DNA from: Neobacillus dielmonensis
GTDB lineage: Bacteria; Bacillota; Bacilli; Bacillales; Cytobacillaceae
Assembly: GCF_000612665.1 (NCBI RefSeq)
Contig: NZ_HG942051.1
Span: 1-64,000, forward strand
DNA: 64,000 nt
Direction of reading: 5' to 3'
Within the stretch, counting starts at the first letter, position 1. Each line of letters opens with the position of its first letter. The notes under the pieces were generated by a model. The model was not told the origin of the DNA. It ran no database searches and worked only from the letters and a program-made list of their open reading frames with translations. Both the position numbers and the translations under genes were made by a program. Below are positions 1 through 9,589 of this stretch, in pieces.

Positions 1-9
1 CTATTGTTA

Positions 10-24
10 ATGATATTATATCAT
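10..24. promoter_or_regulatory. 7-1-7 inverted repeat, possible operator
   Basis: A perfect 7-1-7 dyad (ATGATAT, T, ATATCAT) in AT-rich DNA at the window edge. The layout resembles Fur-family operators, but the sequence is not a clear Fur, PerR or Zur box, and the gene it would control lies outside the window. It could be chance in AT-rich sequence. Confidence 0.2.
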
Positions 25-64
25 ATTAACGCGGTGAACTGTTAAAGTAATTAGATGTAATAAG

Positions 65-119
65 AGGCTGCCGAAGGGTTTTTCGACAGCCTGAGGCTGA
101 CATAAGCGTCAGCCTTTTT
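65..119. terminator. Two back-to-back terminator hairpins
   Basis: Two adjacent stem-loops. The first spans 65-92 (AGGCTG...CAGCCT). The second spans 94-115 (AGGCTGAC/GTCAGCCT) and is followed by a T-run on the plus strand. They sit between a gene outside the window and the minus-strand gene ending at 123, so they probably terminate both. Confidence 0.65.
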
Positions 120-122
120 CTT

Positions 123-326
123 CTAGGGGTCTACAAAATACTCCTTATAAAAACCGCCCACTTTACCGGAATTATCAATAATATAATAGAACTCTTCTGT
201 TTCGTTTTTCACATCATAAACATGTCCTTCTGTTAATACATTATTCACAATGTATTTCTTTGCATTGGTATGAACACACTTGACCTTTTTAATTGTTTCC
301 CGCTCACGCCATGTTAAATGAATCAT
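123..326 (-). CDS. Small conserved Bacillaceae protein, DUF6501-like
   Basis: A 67-residue cytoplasmic protein without signal peptide or membrane segment. It reads like the small Bacillus family I know as DUF6501 (N-terminal MIHLTW, central KKYIVN, C-terminal GGFYKEYF), whose function is unknown to me. A GTG nine bases upstream is in frame, but AAAGGA lies 12 bases before the ATG at 326 and only 3 bases before the GTG, so the ATG is preferred. The family name is from memory; the coding call is firmer than the name. Confidence 0.65.
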   Translation of the reverse strand: MIHLTWRERETIKKVKCVHTNAKKYIVNNVLTEGHVYDVKNETEEFYYIIDNSGKVGGFYKEYFVDP

Positions 327-542
327 TATGACCACCGTTCCTTTATTTATAATCCAGTATCTAGTATAAACAATTGAATCCGACGGAGCAACTATTCATT
401 CCTTTTTCAAGAGTAATGTTCCCAATGAAACATTTTGACAATATCATGAAAAACTTGCAAAAAAGGTTCTCAAAACAGTGAAATTCCATTACAATATTAA
501 AAACTGAATATTCAATCCATTTTCCAAGGAGGCATTCTCAAG

Positions 543-677
543 TTGAAAATTATGAGTAACGAGCAGTTGATTGTTTCGTATCGAGATGCATTGAAATCTG
601 GTAAGGAAAAGGAATGGATAAAAATATTAAAAGAAGAAATTGAACGTCGGGGTTTAAAACCTTTTAAGAATCGATAG
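543..677 (+). CDS. sda: Sda-like sporulation kinase inhibitor peptide
   Basis: A 44-codon gene starting at TTG 543, with AAGGAGG at 526-532 ten bases upstream; the internal ATG at 552 is too far from that site. The peptide has the Sda pattern: an N-terminal SNEQLIVSYRDAL helix, then WIKILKEEIERRGL, matching the antiparallel helical hairpin of the KinA inhibitor Sda (46-52 residues in B. subtilis). Sda blocks autophosphorylation of sporulation sensor kinases when replication is disturbed. A strong terminator follows at once. I see no obvious DnaA boxes upstream. Several Sda-like paralogues exist in Bacillaceae, so this may not be the primary checkpoint copy. Confidence 0.7.
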   Translation: MKIMSNEQLIVSYRDALKSGKEKEWIKILKEEIERRGLKPFKNR

Positions 678-688
678 CTATGACAAAT

Positions 689-730
689 AACGTAAACAAA
701 CCGCTATTCAATTAGCGGTTTGTTTACGTT
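689..730. terminator. Bidirectional terminator between sda-like gene and mnmH
   Basis: A near-perfect 18-bp inverted repeat (AACGTAAACAAACCGCTA and its complement) around a 6-nt loop, between convergent genes ending at 677 and 736. Confidence 0.8.
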
Positions 731-735
731 CATCT

Positions 736-1809
736 CTAGGACTGAGGTACTCCGATTACTGGTTTAAACCCCAATTCCTCTAATTTCACCACAATTTTTT
801 TAGTGGCATCTTCCGGATCTTGTGCGAAAACATCATAGAACTCGCCTTGATAATCCTGTCTTGCATAATCGTACCGCGGGTCATAATAGTACTCAAGTAG
901 GAGTGGGATTAAGGCCTGATAATCGTGCGCGTTCACTAATTCTGCCATCCTGCTTCTCATTTCCACATTTTTAACTCTCTTTAACACTCTTTCCATACTA
1001 ACAGCAATCTTTTCATGATACCAAGACTCATGCTGATAGGGTAGTACATATTCATCCACCAGCAACCTCACCCTTTGCTCAAGTGGAGTGTGGATATATA
1101 TGTTAACCCCTTTAAACTTAATATCCATTAATTTCTCGGGCTGTACTGCTTTTCCAATCCTTTTGCTCTCCGCTTCAACAAGAAAATAATTTGAGCCTGC
1201 GATGTCTTGTAGTCCTTTAAACAGCAAGGAATCGAAAGTTTTTTGGTTATGGCCTTCCCCTAAACCGATCGTTCCAAATATCGAGCCGCGATGTCCCGCC
1301 ATTGCTTCTAGATCAAGGATTGGATAACCCTTTTGTTTCAAAAGCTTCAATACTTCGGTCTTGCCAACCCCTGTCATACCGTGTAAAACAACAGCTTTGT
1401 CGGGAATTTGATCTTCCATTATTTCTAGAATATAATGTCGATAGGCTTTATATCCCCCAATCAATTTCCACGCGTAAATACCGGCAAATTCCAAGAAGGT
1501 AACAACCGCTTTGCTGCGCATCCCCCCACGCCAGCAATGGATGACTAACTCGCCTTTATCCGAGTAGGATTTTATGGTCTCCATCATTTTGGGGATTTTA
1601 GGAGAGACAATTTCCATAGCTCTCCATTTCGCTTCACTTTGTCCTCTTTGTTTATAAATAGTCCCTATTTCCTCCCGTTCAGAATCAGTGAACAGTGGAA
1701 CATTAATTGCACCAGGTATGGCACCATCCTTGTACTCAACAGGAGAACGGATATCAATGATAATTGGGTTATCTATTTCAAATAAGTTTTCAACAGGTAG
1801 TTCTTTCAT
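736..1809 (-). CDS. mnmH: tRNA 2-selenouridine synthase MnmH (SelU/YbbB)
   Basis: A 357-residue protein that converts 2-thiouridine at tRNA wobble position 34 to 2-selenouridine via a geranylated intermediate, using selenophosphate. An N-terminal rhodanese domain carries the catalytic Cys in HCWRGGMRS (about residue 92), followed by a P-loop NTPase domain with GMTGVGKT (about 144-151). The frame runs upstream to 1896, but TTAGGAGAG eight bases before the ATG at 1809 fixes this start, and the product then has the family length. No selenophosphate synthetase gene (selD) is present in this window, so the selenium donor must be supplied from elsewhere. Confidence 0.93.
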   Translation of the reverse strand: MKELPVENLFEIDNPIIIDIRSPVEYKDGAIPGAINVPLFTDSEREEIGTIYKQRGQSEAKWRAMEIVSPKIPKMMETIKSYSDKGELVIHCWRGGMRSKAVVTFLEFAGIYAWKLIGGYKAYRHYILEIMEDQIPDKAVVLHGMTGVGKTEVLKLLKQKGYPILDLEAMAGHRGSIFGTIGLGEGHNQKTFDSLLFKGLQDIAGSNYFLVEAESKRIGKAVQPEKLMDIKFKGVNIYIHTPLEQRVRLLVDEYVLPYQHESWYHEKIAVSMERVLKRVKNVEMRSRMAELVNAHDYQALIPLLLEYYYDPRYDYARQDYQGEFYDVFAQDPEDATKKIVVKLEELGFKPVIGVPQS

Positions 1810-1992
1810 TTTGATTTCTCTCCTAAGAATTAATCCAACACAACTAAAATATCGATTAAAACGAACAAAACTTCCACACAAGGGAAGTTTTGTCAAAAAA
1901 ACTGTTTATCAATCAGTGTACGTAAAATTATTATGTTCTTATTATATAGGAGTTAATCAACTGTTTCAAGAGCTTGATACCTCTTAACGAAT

Positions 1993-2436
1993 TTAGACCT
2001 GCTCAAGACCAAAAGGAGCCCCGATTAATTTTTCAATCGACTTGCACAGCAGAACCCAATTGCTTGGGAAACACTCTATACCATTACTTTGATAGACCTT
2101 TACCTTTGTTTCAAGCTCTACACTCCAATACTTTCCATCTAATATTATTCCATCCTCCTTATAATAAACCGAGTCCCAACTCCAAATATCAAAATTGTAT
2201 AATTCTCTTTTAAACGTTTCAACACTGCCTGGCAGTCCTAGTGGAAGATTCTCGGAGGAGGGCTTTGAATCGCCAGGGGATCTCCAGACAACAAAAACAA
2301 AACGCTTTTTTAAAAAGTCAATCCGAACTTGTTGGGATTCTCCCCCAAACCGCTCAACTTTTACAGTTAAACTCTGAAGAACTCTGGATGGCGGGATGGA
2401 AGTTCTCCGGCCGTTTTTGTCAAATAGTCCGTTCAT
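1993..2436 (-). CDS. Hypothetical protein, unrecognised
   Basis: A 147-residue protein with no signal peptide, membrane segment or motif I recognise; it is rich in Trp, Phe and Lys. TGGAGGG lies six bases before the ATG, a good ribosome site, which supports real translation. It stands alone between mnmH and the trp terminator and has no operon partners. Function not assigned. Confidence 0.6.
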   Translation of the reverse strand: MNGLFDKNGRRTSIPPSRVLQSLTVKVERFGGESQQVRIDFLKKRFVFVVWRSPGDSKPSSENLPLGLPGSVETFKRELYNFDIWSWDSVYYKEDGIILDGKYWSVELETKVKVYQSNGIECFPSNWVLLCKSIEKLIGAPFGLEQV

Positions 2437-2543
2437 ATTACACCCTCCAAACTTTACAGATTCGATACCTTGTTAGTCAAAATTATAGTTAAGATTGCTC
2501 GAAACGGCTGTAACAAAAAGCACGTTTGGTGAAGTTGTAAGAA

Positions 2544-2575
2544 AAAGGTCTACTCCTATACCAGAGTAGACCTTT
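2544..2575 (-). terminator. trp operon terminator
   Basis: A 12-bp perfect stem (AAAGGTCTACTC and complement) with an 8-nt loop, followed on the minus strand by a T-run, two bases after the trpA stop codon. Confidence 0.85.
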
Positions 2576-2577
2576 GC

Positions 2578-3363
2578 TTAAATATTGGCAGAAGACTTTT
2601 TATAAGCCGACATAAAATCTTCCAATTCTTCCAGTCTGTTTTTTGATAATAAGTCAACAATTTTACTTCCGACTACCACACCATCACAGTATTTAGTCAT
2701 CTCGGCAATTTGTTCGTTATTAGAAATGCCAAACCCTGCAACAACTGGGATTGGGCTCACTTGTTTTACTGAGGATAAAAATGTACTTAATCCACCGTCA
2801 AACTCACCTCTAGCACCTGTTATCCCTTTGACGGTTACAGTATACAAGAAGCCATTTCCTCTATTGGAAATTTCCTCGACCCTTTTGATTGGCGTTGTTG
2901 GGGTCACAAGCCTAATCAATTCAATTCCAGCTTCTGCAAGCTGCGGTGCAATGATTTCTTCCTCTTCAATCGGCAAATCTGGAATAATGCATCCGTCTAT
3001 CCCTGCAGTTTGAGCAGCTTCAACAAAGCGATTTATTCCATAAGAATAAATAGGGTTTAAATAAGTCATGAGAATAATAGGGATATGAAGGTTTGCTTTT
3101 GCCTTTGTTAACTCGACAAGAATGTCATTAAGACTCGTTCCATCTTTTAATGCTCTGATACCAGCTTGTTGAATGGTGGGTCCATCCGCTACAGGGTCAG
3201 AAAACGGCACTCCCACTTCTACAGCGGTTGCATCTAACCTTTCCAATAATTGAAGACGTTCAACAAGGCAAGACAAGCCGCCATCCCCGGCCATGATATA
3301 TGGAATAAATGCTTTGCCGTTTGTTTCTGTTAACCTTCTGAAGGCTTGTGTAATCCTATTCAT
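2578..3363 (-). CDS. trpA: Tryptophan synthase alpha subunit
   Basis: 261 residues, the usual length. It cleaves indole-3-glycerol phosphate to indole and glyceraldehyde 3-phosphate and channels indole to TrpB. It is a TIM barrel with the family signature [18 protein letters not shown] carrying the catalytic Glu, an Asp in IPDLPIEE, and the C-terminal phosphate loop GFGISN. It overlaps trpB by 8 bp, is the last gene of the trp operon, and is followed by a strong terminator. Confidence 0.97.
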   Translation of the reverse strand: MNRITQAFRRLTETNGKAFIPYIMAGDGGLSCLVERLQLLERLDATAVEVGVPFSDPVADGPTIQQAGIRALKDGTSLNDILVELTKAKANLHIPIILMTYLNPIYSYGINRFVEAAQTAGIDGCIIPDLPIEEEEIIAPQLAEAGIELIRLVTPTTPIKRVEEISNRGNGFLYTVTVKGITGARGEFDGGLSTFLSSVKQVSPIPVVAGFGISNNEQIAEMTKYCDGVVVGSKIVDLLSKNRLEELEDFMSAYKKSSANI

Positions 3364-4567
3364 TTGTTACTCCCCCTTGCAATCTTGTTTTTACCGCATC
3401 AACATCTTTATCTCCTCGTCCCGATAAGCAAACCACCAAATTCTGGCCTGGCTCCATTTCTGCTGCAAGCTTAATCGCAAACGCAACGGCATGCGCACTC
3501 TCTAGTGCCGGGATGATCCCCTCAAGTTTCGATAAGAGCTGAAATGCATCTAGAGCTTCCTGATCGGTAATCGAATGGTACTGGGCACGGCCGCTATCCT
3601 TTAAATAACTGTGTTCAGGTCCGACACCAGGATAATCTAATCCTGCCGAAATTGAATGGGCTTCCTGGATTTGGCCGTCTTCATCCTGCAACAAATACAT
3701 TAACGCTCCGTGTAGCACCCCCGGCTTACCCTTTGTTAAGGAAGCCGCGTGGAATGGAGTTTGAATCCCTTGACCAGCAGCTTCCACTCCGTATAAACGA
3801 ACCTGCTCATCTTTAATGAATGGATAAAACATTCCCATTGCGTTGCTTCCCCCGCCAATGCAGGCTACTACAGCATCTGGAAGCTTTTCATTTCTTCCTA
3901 AGAACTGTTCCCTTGTTTCCTTACCAATCACGCTCTGAAAGTCCCGGACAATCATCGGGAATGGATGAGGGCCCATGACTGAACCTAGTAAATAGTGTGT
4001 ATCATCAACATTTGCCACCCAGTAACGAAGAGCCTCATTTACTGCATCCTTCAAGGTTGCACTGCCGGAAGTGACACTGACTACCTTCGCTCCCAACAGC
4101 TCCATCCGAAACACATTAAGTGCCTGGCGTTTGATATCTTCTTCACCCATAAAAACGATACATTCTAAGTTGAGCAAAGCACAAACAGTAGCGGTAGCTA
4201 CCCCATGCTGTCCAGCGCCTGTCTCAGCTACGACCTTTCGTTTACCCATCCGGACTGCCAGCAGCGCCTGGCCAATTGCATTGTTAATTTTATGAGCCCC
4301 CGTATGATTTAGATCCTCACGCTTTAAATAGATATGGGCTCCCCCCGCATATTTCGTTAGATTTTCAGCATAGTACAATGGGGTTTCCCGGCCGACATAT
4401 TCCTTTAGCAGATCCTGAAACTGTTTTTGGAATTCTGGGTCCGCTTTTGCTTCTCGATAGGCGCTTTCTAACTCCATTACCGCCTTCATCAATGTTTCCG
4501 GGACAAATCTCCCTCCAAAAATGCCAAAATGCCCTGTTTCGTCTGGTAATGTATAAGTGCTCTTCAT
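3356..4567 (-). CDS. trpB: Tryptophan synthase beta subunit
   Basis: 403 residues, full length. A PLP enzyme that condenses indole with L-serine to give tryptophan. The PLP lysine lies in the motif HTGAHKINN, and the phosphate-binding GGGSNAMG is intact. It overlaps trpF by 4 bp and trpA by 8 bp, which indicates translational coupling and matches the alpha2-beta2 complex. This is the standard TrpB1 type. Confidence 0.97.
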   Translation of the reverse strand: MKSTYTLPDETGHFGIFGGRFVPETLMKAVMELESAYREAKADPEFQKQFQDLLKEYVGRETPLYYAENLTKYAGGAHIYLKREDLNHTGAHKINNAIGQALLAVRMGKRKVVAETGAGQHGVATATVCALLNLECIVFMGEEDIKRQALNVFRMELLGAKVVSVTSGSATLKDAVNEALRYWVANVDDTHYLLGSVMGPHPFPMIVRDFQSVIGKETREQFLGRNEKLPDAVVACIGGGSNAMGMFYPFIKDEQVRLYGVEAAGQGIQTPFHAASLTKGKPGVLHGALMYLLQDEDGQIQEAHSISAGLDYPGVGPEHSYLKDSGRAQYHSITDQEALDAFQLLSKLEGIIPALESAHAVAFAIKLAAEMEPGQNLVVCLSGRGDKDVDAVKTRLQGGVTNE

Positions 4568-5187
4568 CTTACTTCCTCCTGTCTTGAACTTTTAGCTTGA
4601 CTAATAAATTTTTTTATTTTGTTCAAATCTTTGATTCCATCCGTTTCGACCCCGGAACTTACATCTACCATATACGGGTTGATCATCTTTATTGCCGACT
4701 CTACATTATCTGGGTTAAGCCCGCCGGCAAGAATCAATTTCTTTTCCTTTAACACATTGGTATCAACCTGTTTCCAATCAAATGAGGTGCCATTGCCTCC
4801 CCTGTACTTCCCCTTAGGACCGTCCAACAAAAGAAACTCACTAGGGTAGGTATTCAATTCAGCCAGTCGTTCATTGTTTTGAAAATTTATAGCTTTTATA
4901 ACCGGCAAGGTCAGCGACTCACACATTTCCGCTGTTTCCTCCCCGTGCAGCTGGATATGGGTCAGTCCAACAAACGCGGCAATTCTTTCAATTTCCTCTC
5001 CAGATTCATTCACAAAAACGCCAACTTTGAACACTTCTTGGGGCAATCTGTCAATAATCGCTTTTGCTGTTGTTTCTGCCACTTTCCGCTTACTTTCTGC
5101 AAAGACAAAGCCGATGGCATCTGCCCCGTATTCAGCTGCTTTAACCCCGGTTTCTACATCTGTGATCCCACATATTTTTATTTTCAT
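4564..5187 (-). CDS. trpF: Phosphoribosylanthranilate isomerase
   Basis: 207 residues. It catalyses the Amadori rearrangement of phosphoribosylanthranilate to CdRP, the third step of tryptophan synthesis. The N-terminal [10 protein letters not shown] contains the catalytic Cys, and the second catalytic residue is the Asp of LLLDGPKG. It is a separate gene, not fused to trpC, and overlaps both trpC and trpB by 4 bp. Confidence 0.96.
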   Translation of the reverse strand: MKIKICGITDVETGVKAAEYGADAIGFVFAESKRKVAETTAKAIIDRLPQEVFKVGVFVNESGEEIERIAAFVGLTHIQLHGEETAEMCESLTLPVIKAINFQNNERLAELNTYPSEFLLLDGPKGKYRGGNGTSFDWKQVDTNVLKEKKLILAGGLNPDNVESAIKMINPYMVDVSSGVETDGIKDLNKIKKFISQAKSSRQEEVR

Positions 5188-5975
5188 TGTTTCGCTCCTT
5201 CAGTTAATGACAGGCGAAAATCTGAAAAGGTCTGTTTAACATCAGCACTCTTCATAAAGGCCTCACCGACTAAAATGCCATTTGCCCCTGCCTCTTGGAC
5301 CCTTTTTACATCAGCTTGTCTGTGAATACCGCTTTCGCTGATTAAAAAAGCGCCAGAACCTTTCACTTGTGCTGCCAGGTTTTCGGTTACATCAAGGGAA
5401 ACATTAAAGGTTTTTAAATCACGATTATTGACTCCTATTAACTCAGCCCGGGTTTTCAGGGCAATATCTAGTTCCTTTTGATTGTGTACTTCCATCAATA
5501 CCTCTAAATCTAACTTTTTAGCATAAAGGTAGAGTTCCTGTAAGGTCTCTTCATGTAAGGCTGCCACTATTAACAGAATAATGTCGGCACCATGTGATGC
5601 GGCCATATCAATTTGTAATGGGTCGATGATAAAATCCTTACAGAGAATCGGCAAATCAACCGATTCTCGAACAGCCGCCAAATCAGAGTAGGATCCTTTA
5701 AAAAAAGTTTCATCAGTTAAAACGGAAATAGCTGAAGCACCATAGCTTTCATACTTAGCAGCCTGTACTTTCGGTTCAACAGCATTATTGATAATCCCTT
5801 TTGATGGCGATGCCCGTTTATATTCTGCAATAATCGAAATTTCCTCTGCCTTTTGTAACTTTTCTATGAAAGAATGCTTAACACGTGGCTTTCCTGTGAA
5901 TGGTAATCCTTGTTCGCGTAGCCGTTTGAGTTCTAATTTCTTTTGTTCAATAATTCGATCTAGAATGGTTTCCAT
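5184..5975 (-). CDS. trpC: Indole-3-glycerol phosphate synthase
   Basis: 263 residues. It closes CdRP to indole-3-glycerol phosphate. A TIM barrel with the typical IIAEYKRASPSKG loop holding the catalytic Lys, LCKDFIIDPLQI with the catalytic Lys, and the phosphate site SESGIH...GILVGEAFM near the C-terminus. It follows trpD directly and overlaps trpF by 4 bp. Confidence 0.97.
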   Translation of the reverse strand: METILDRIIEQKKLELKRLREQGLPFTGKPRVKHSFIEKLQKAEEISIIAEYKRASPSKGIINNAVEPKVQAAKYESYGASAISVLTDETFFKGSYSDLAAVRESVDLPILCKDFIIDPLQIDMAASHGADIILLIVAALHEETLQELYLYAKKLDLEVLMEVHNQKELDIALKTRAELIGVNNRDLKTFNVSLDVTENLAAQVKGSGAFLISESGIHRQADVKRVQEAGANGILVGEAFMKSADVKQTFSDFRLSLTEGAKQ

Positions 5976-7001
5976 CTATATAGCCTCCCTTTGTACTGCC
6001 TGGGATTTTTTTATCAAAACAGCTAGTTTTTCATAGGCTGCTCCCGAGTCTATGACTTCCGCTGCTGCTTTTATTCCGTCCGTTATCGTTAAGGCTTTTC
6101 CCGCTGTATATATGCCAAGGCCAGCATTAAGTAATACCGTATCGCGGTAGGCGCCCTTTTCCCCTTTTAAAACATTTACCAGGATATCTGCATTCTCCAT
6201 GGCATCCCCGCCTTTAATGAATTTGTTATCGTATACCGGCAATCCAACTTCCTCCGGTTGAAAGGAACGACTGGTAATCACACCATCTTCTAAAATCGTT
6301 AAATGGTTTTCTCCTTGCAGGGAAGCTTCATCCATATAGCCTGCTCCGTTTAAGACAACAGCTCTTTTACGTCCCAATTGCTTTAATACTTCGGCGAATA
6401 CGTTCAACAGGTCCCTCCGATAAACACCTAGTAATTGATAATCTAATGAAATAGGGTTGGTCAGTGGACCAATAAAATTAAAAACTGTAGGGATTTTTAA
6501 TTGACGTCTAACCATAGAAACCTTCTTTAGCTTTGGATGCACATTGGGAGCAAATAGGAAGGCAATACCAATTTCCTCCAGTAATTCTTCAATGCTTTCC
6601 GCGGTTAAATTTAAATTAACGCCTAAGTGTTCAAGAACATCGGCACTGCCTGTTTTGCTTGAAATACTTCTGTTGCCGTGTTTTGCCACTGGAATACCGG
6701 CACCAGCTATGACAAAGGCTGAGGTTGTGCTTACATTAAAACTTGAAGAGCCATCTCCACCTGTGCCGCAATTATCGATCGCTTCCGGTAATTTCTTTGT
6801 AAAGGAAAGTGTCTTTCCCATTAATGCTTTAACGATTCCTACGATTTCATCCACTGTTTCTCCTTTAGATTTAAGTCCCATCAAAAAGGCAGCGATTTCC
6901 GATTCCGATACTTCTTCACCTAAAATAAAGTCCATTGCCTCACGCATTTCACTTTCTGAAAACGATTTTTGTTCAGCTAATTGGAGTAAGTAATTTTTCA
7001 T
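5976..7001 (-). CDS. trpD: Anthranilate phosphoribosyltransferase
   Basis: 341 residues from the ATG at 7001, chosen because GGGAGAG lies seven bases upstream; the frame extends to 7025 without a ribosome site. It transfers phosphoribose from PRPP to anthranilate. The PRPP motif GTGGDGSSSFNVST and the anthranilate-site sequence KHGNRSISSKTGSADVLE are intact. The start overlaps the end of trpG by about 29 bp. Confidence 0.96.
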   Translation of the reverse strand: MKNYLLQLAEQKSFSESEMREAMDFILGEEVSESEIAAFLMGLKSKGETVDEIVGIVKALMGKTLSFTKKLPEAIDNCGTGGDGSSSFNVSTTSAFVIAGAGIPVAKHGNRSISSKTGSADVLEHLGVNLNLTAESIEELLEEIGIAFLFAPNVHPKLKKVSMVRRQLKIPTVFNFIGPLTNPISLDYQLLGVYRRDLLNVFAEVLKQLGRKRAVVLNGAGYMDEASLQGENHLTILEDGVITSRSFQPEEVGLPVYDNKFIKGGDAMENADILVNVLKGEKGAYRDTVLLNAGLGIYTAGKALTITDGIKAAAEVIDSGAAYEKLAVLIKKSQAVQREAI

Positions 7002-7584
7002 GTTTCTTCTCTCCCTCGATTTCAAATAAAAAGTTTTTTATGATTTGTTTTCCATCAGGAGTCCCAATCGACTCGGGATGGAACTGCAGGCCATACACAG
7101 GATATTGGACATGTTTGACTGCCATTATTTCTTGGTCGTCCAGCGAATAGGCGATTGCTGTCAATTGCTTTGGCAGAGTACTGCTTTCAATAATTAAAGA
7201 ATGATAACGCATAACCTCAAGCGGTGAGGTTAAATGGTTAAAAACTCCAGTACCATTATGATGAATCAGGGAAGTTTTCCCATGCTTAACTTGAGATGCC
7301 CGCTTGATTTCCCCGCCAAATGCTGCTCCAATCGCCTGATGGCCTAGACAAATTCCCAAAATTGGAATTTCTTTAAAAAAGGTTTGGATTAATTCAATAC
7401 AGATACCGGCATCCTCCGGTCTTCCTGGTCCAGGGGACAGGATAATGGCTGTCGGATGCAAATTTCTTATACTATCTATAGTCAGTTGATTGTTTCGATA
7501 AACAGCGGCGGTTTCCCCTAACTCTCCTAAATACTGATAAAGATTAAATGTAAATGAATCAAAATTATCTATGAGCAGAATCAC
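6973..7584 (-). CDS. trpG: Anthranilate synthase glutamine amidotransferase component
   Basis: 203 residues, class I glutamine amidotransferase. The catalytic Cys is in GICLGHQAIG, and the His/Glu pair in LQFHPES. It supplies ammonia to TrpE. In B. subtilis the equivalent subunit is encoded in the folate operon and shared with PabB, whereas here it sits inside the trp operon, as in the B. cereus group. Whether it also serves folate synthesis cannot be read from this window. It overlaps trpE by 4 bp. Confidence 0.95.
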   Translation of the reverse strand: MILLIDNFDSFTFNLYQYLGELGETAAVYRNNQLTIDSIRNLHPTAIILSPGPGRPEDAGICIELIQTFFKEIPILGICLGHQAIGAAFGGEIKRASQVKHGKTSLIHHNGTGVFNHLTSPLEVMRYHSLIIESSTLPKQLTAIAYSLDDQEIMAVKHVQYPVYGLQFHPESIGTPDGKQIIKNFLFEIEGEKKHEKLLTPIS

Positions 7585-8969
7585 TTCGGCACCTCCAAAA
7601 ACGATCTCAATTTACTCAAGGTTTCTTGATACTCCGATTCAGGAACAGAATCGTAAACGATCCCGGCACCTGCCTGGATATAAGCATGATGATCTTTTAA
7701 AATCATAGTTCGGATGGCTAAGGCAAAATCCATGTTTCCATTTGCTGATAGATAGCCAATGGCACCTGAGTAAAGTCCACGTTTGGATTTTTCAAGGGAA
7801 TTAATAATCTCCATTGCCCTGACTTTCGGAGCACCAGAAACGGTTCCTGCCGGCAAACAGGCTGCTAGGGCGTCAAGAGAGGTTTTATCGGACTTCAGCC
7901 TGCTGCTAACTTCTGATACAATGTGCATCACATATCGGTATTTTTCTATTGCCATATATTTTTCTACCTGAACGGATCCGAACTCACTGACCTTTCCAAG
8001 ATCATTTCTTCCTAGATCCACCAGCATCTTATGTTCTGCCAGTTCCTTTTCATCCTGTAACAATTCCTGTTCGATCGCCTGATCTTCTGCACTCGTTGTT
8101 CCTCTTCGTTTTGTCCCGGCTATGGGGTTGGCAATTACCGTTGTTCCTCTCGTTTTAATGAGGCTTTCTGGTGATGAACCAATCACGGTATAAGCTTCAA
8201 ATTCGATATAAAACATATAGGGGGTTGGATTATTTGACCTATGACTTCGATATAAAGCTAATGGAGATCCGGTGAAGCCCGCCTTCATCCTTTGCGATAA
8301 TACCACCTGAAAAATATCACCTGCCAAAATATGTTCTTTTGCAATTTTGACATTATCTATAAACGTTTCCTTGGTCATTTCTGATTGGAACTCCGAAAAT
8401 TCGTATGATTGCTCCTCTTGATCCTCAAAGGGCTGCTTAAGTTCAAACAAAAGCTGGTTTAGCCTATTTTGAATGCTTGCATCACTACTGTCTGGTAAAA
8501 GCGGGATACCAAACAGGAACACCTTTTCCTCCAAATGGTCAAATACGACCATTTCTTCATAGAACATGAGATGAACGTCAGGCATCGATAATCCATTCGG
8601 AAATTCCTCTCCAATCTGTTCATATTGCCGAATAATGTCATAACCCACATATCCAATTGCCCCACCTGTGAATGGAAATGGAATTTCATCGGTTTTCAAA
8701 TCGGGTATTAGACTCTTCACTATTTCAAGCGGATTGCCAGTTAAACTCTGTTTCTGTCCATTTCTAAAAATGAGCTGATTTCTGTCTCCCTGGGCAATTA
8801 ATTCAAACGCTGGATCTGCGCCTATAAAGGAATACCTCCCCGAGTCATTATATTTATGGGAACTTTCTAATAAAAACTTTTTCTTGCCGCTGACTTTTTG
8901 CAAAATGGAAATCGGCGTTAATACATCACCGCTAATCTCTTTAAAAAAATACCCTGTCTTTGTCTTCAT
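7581..8969 (-). CDS. trpE: Anthranilate synthase component I
   Basis: 462 residues from the ATG at 8969, which has AAAGGAG a few bases upstream; the longer frame to 9116 runs into the T-box leader and is not used. It converts chorismate to anthranilate. The N-terminal LLES element associated with tryptophan feedback inhibition is present, and the chorismate-binding motifs (GDIFQVVLSQR, PIAGTKRRG, LPAGTVSGAPKVRA) are intact. First gene of the trp operon. Confidence 0.96.
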   Translation of the reverse strand: MKTKTGYFFKEISGDVLTPISILQKVSGKKKFLLESSHKYNDSGRYSFIGADPAFELIAQGDRNQLIFRNGQKQSLTGNPLEIVKSLIPDLKTDEIPFPFTGGAIGYVGYDIIRQYEQIGEEFPNGLSMPDVHLMFYEEMVVFDHLEEKVFLFGIPLLPDSSDASIQNRLNQLLFELKQPFEDQEEQSYEFSEFQSEMTKETFIDNVKIAKEHILAGDIFQVVLSQRMKAGFTGSPLALYRSHRSNNPTPYMFYIEFEAYTVIGSSPESLIKTRGTTVIANPIAGTKRRGTTSAEDQAIEQELLQDEKELAEHKMLVDLGRNDLGKVSEFGSVQVEKYMAIEKYRYVMHIVSEVSSRLKSDKTSLDALAACLPAGTVSGAPKVRAMEIINSLEKSKRGLYSGAIGYLSANGNMDFALAIRTMILKDHHAYIQAGAGIVYDSVPESEYQETLSKLRSFLEVPK

Positions 8970-8989
8970 ACAGCCACTCCTTTCGAAAT

Positions 8990-9262
8990 AAAAAAATCGT
9001 CCTCTACATGCCCAGATATTTCTAGGCATATAGAGGACGATTTTAAACGTGGTGCCACCTCTGTTCGAAGCAGTTATTCCTGCTTCCTTTTTCAGATACT
9101 GAACAAATACGATCAATATCCTATCCTTTTAACGGCGGAACTCCGTGTATCCCTACTAACGTTCAGGATACCTCTCACAAGCCCATTCCACAATTCCGTT
9201 CATATCGGGCTCTCACCTGTCCCCGATTCTCTGTGAAGAACTAAAAATGTGTACTCTTCTTG
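8990..9262 (-). promoter_or_regulatory. T-box riboswitch 2 (proximal), Trp specifier
   Basis: Second of two tandem tRNA-sensing leaders before trpE. The T-box core (AGGTGGCACCACG on the transcript) lies at 9049-9062 and the terminator hairpin at 8994-9044 (TCGTCCTCTA/TAGAGGACGA plus U-run). Stem I ends with GTGGAA-UGG-GC, placing a Trp specifier codon opposite plus-strand 9183-9185. Uncharged tRNA-Trp would stabilise the antiterminator and switch trp on. Confidence 0.9.
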
Positions 9263-9299
9263 TTCAACGATTTTTCATGATTATTTATGGAAAAATAAA

Positions 9300-9583
9300 A
9301 AAGGGTCCTCCATCCTCAAAAAGGACGGAAGACCCGTGGTGCCACCTTCATTAGCTAAATCAATAGCTCACTTTACCGATATCGAGCAAATGCTTAATAT
9401 CTGTCTCATGTAACGATGAGAATTCGCCAAAGCCTACTAATCCCGATTGGATGGTTCGGTTTGGAAGCTCAGAAGTCCATTCACTATTTCATCAACACTG
9501 ATTTGCACCAACCATCAGCTCTCTGAAGAATCTAAAATAGTTACTACTCTTCATCATTGCCATACTTTAATTACGTTTTATTG
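9300..9583 (-). promoter_or_regulatory. T-box riboswitch 1 (distal), Trp specifier
   Basis: First leader element after the promoter. Stem I has the classic AGAGAGCTGATGG and GGTGCAAATCAG loops. The specifier reads GAAUGGAC, with UGG opposite plus-strand 9477-9479. The T-box core AAGGTGGCACCACG lies at 9335-9348 and a terminator (GGGTC...GACCC plus U-run) at 9303-9335. Together with the proximal copy this forms a tandem T-box array. Confidence 0.92.
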
Positions 9584-9589
9584 GTTTCA

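Noticed and set aside
7002-7025. Upstream extension of trpD
   Set aside because: No ribosome site before the upstream start; GGGAGAG favours the ATG at 7001.
8970-9116. Upstream extension of trpE
   Set aside because: It would translate the proximal T-box and its terminator; AAAGGAG points to the ATG at 8969.
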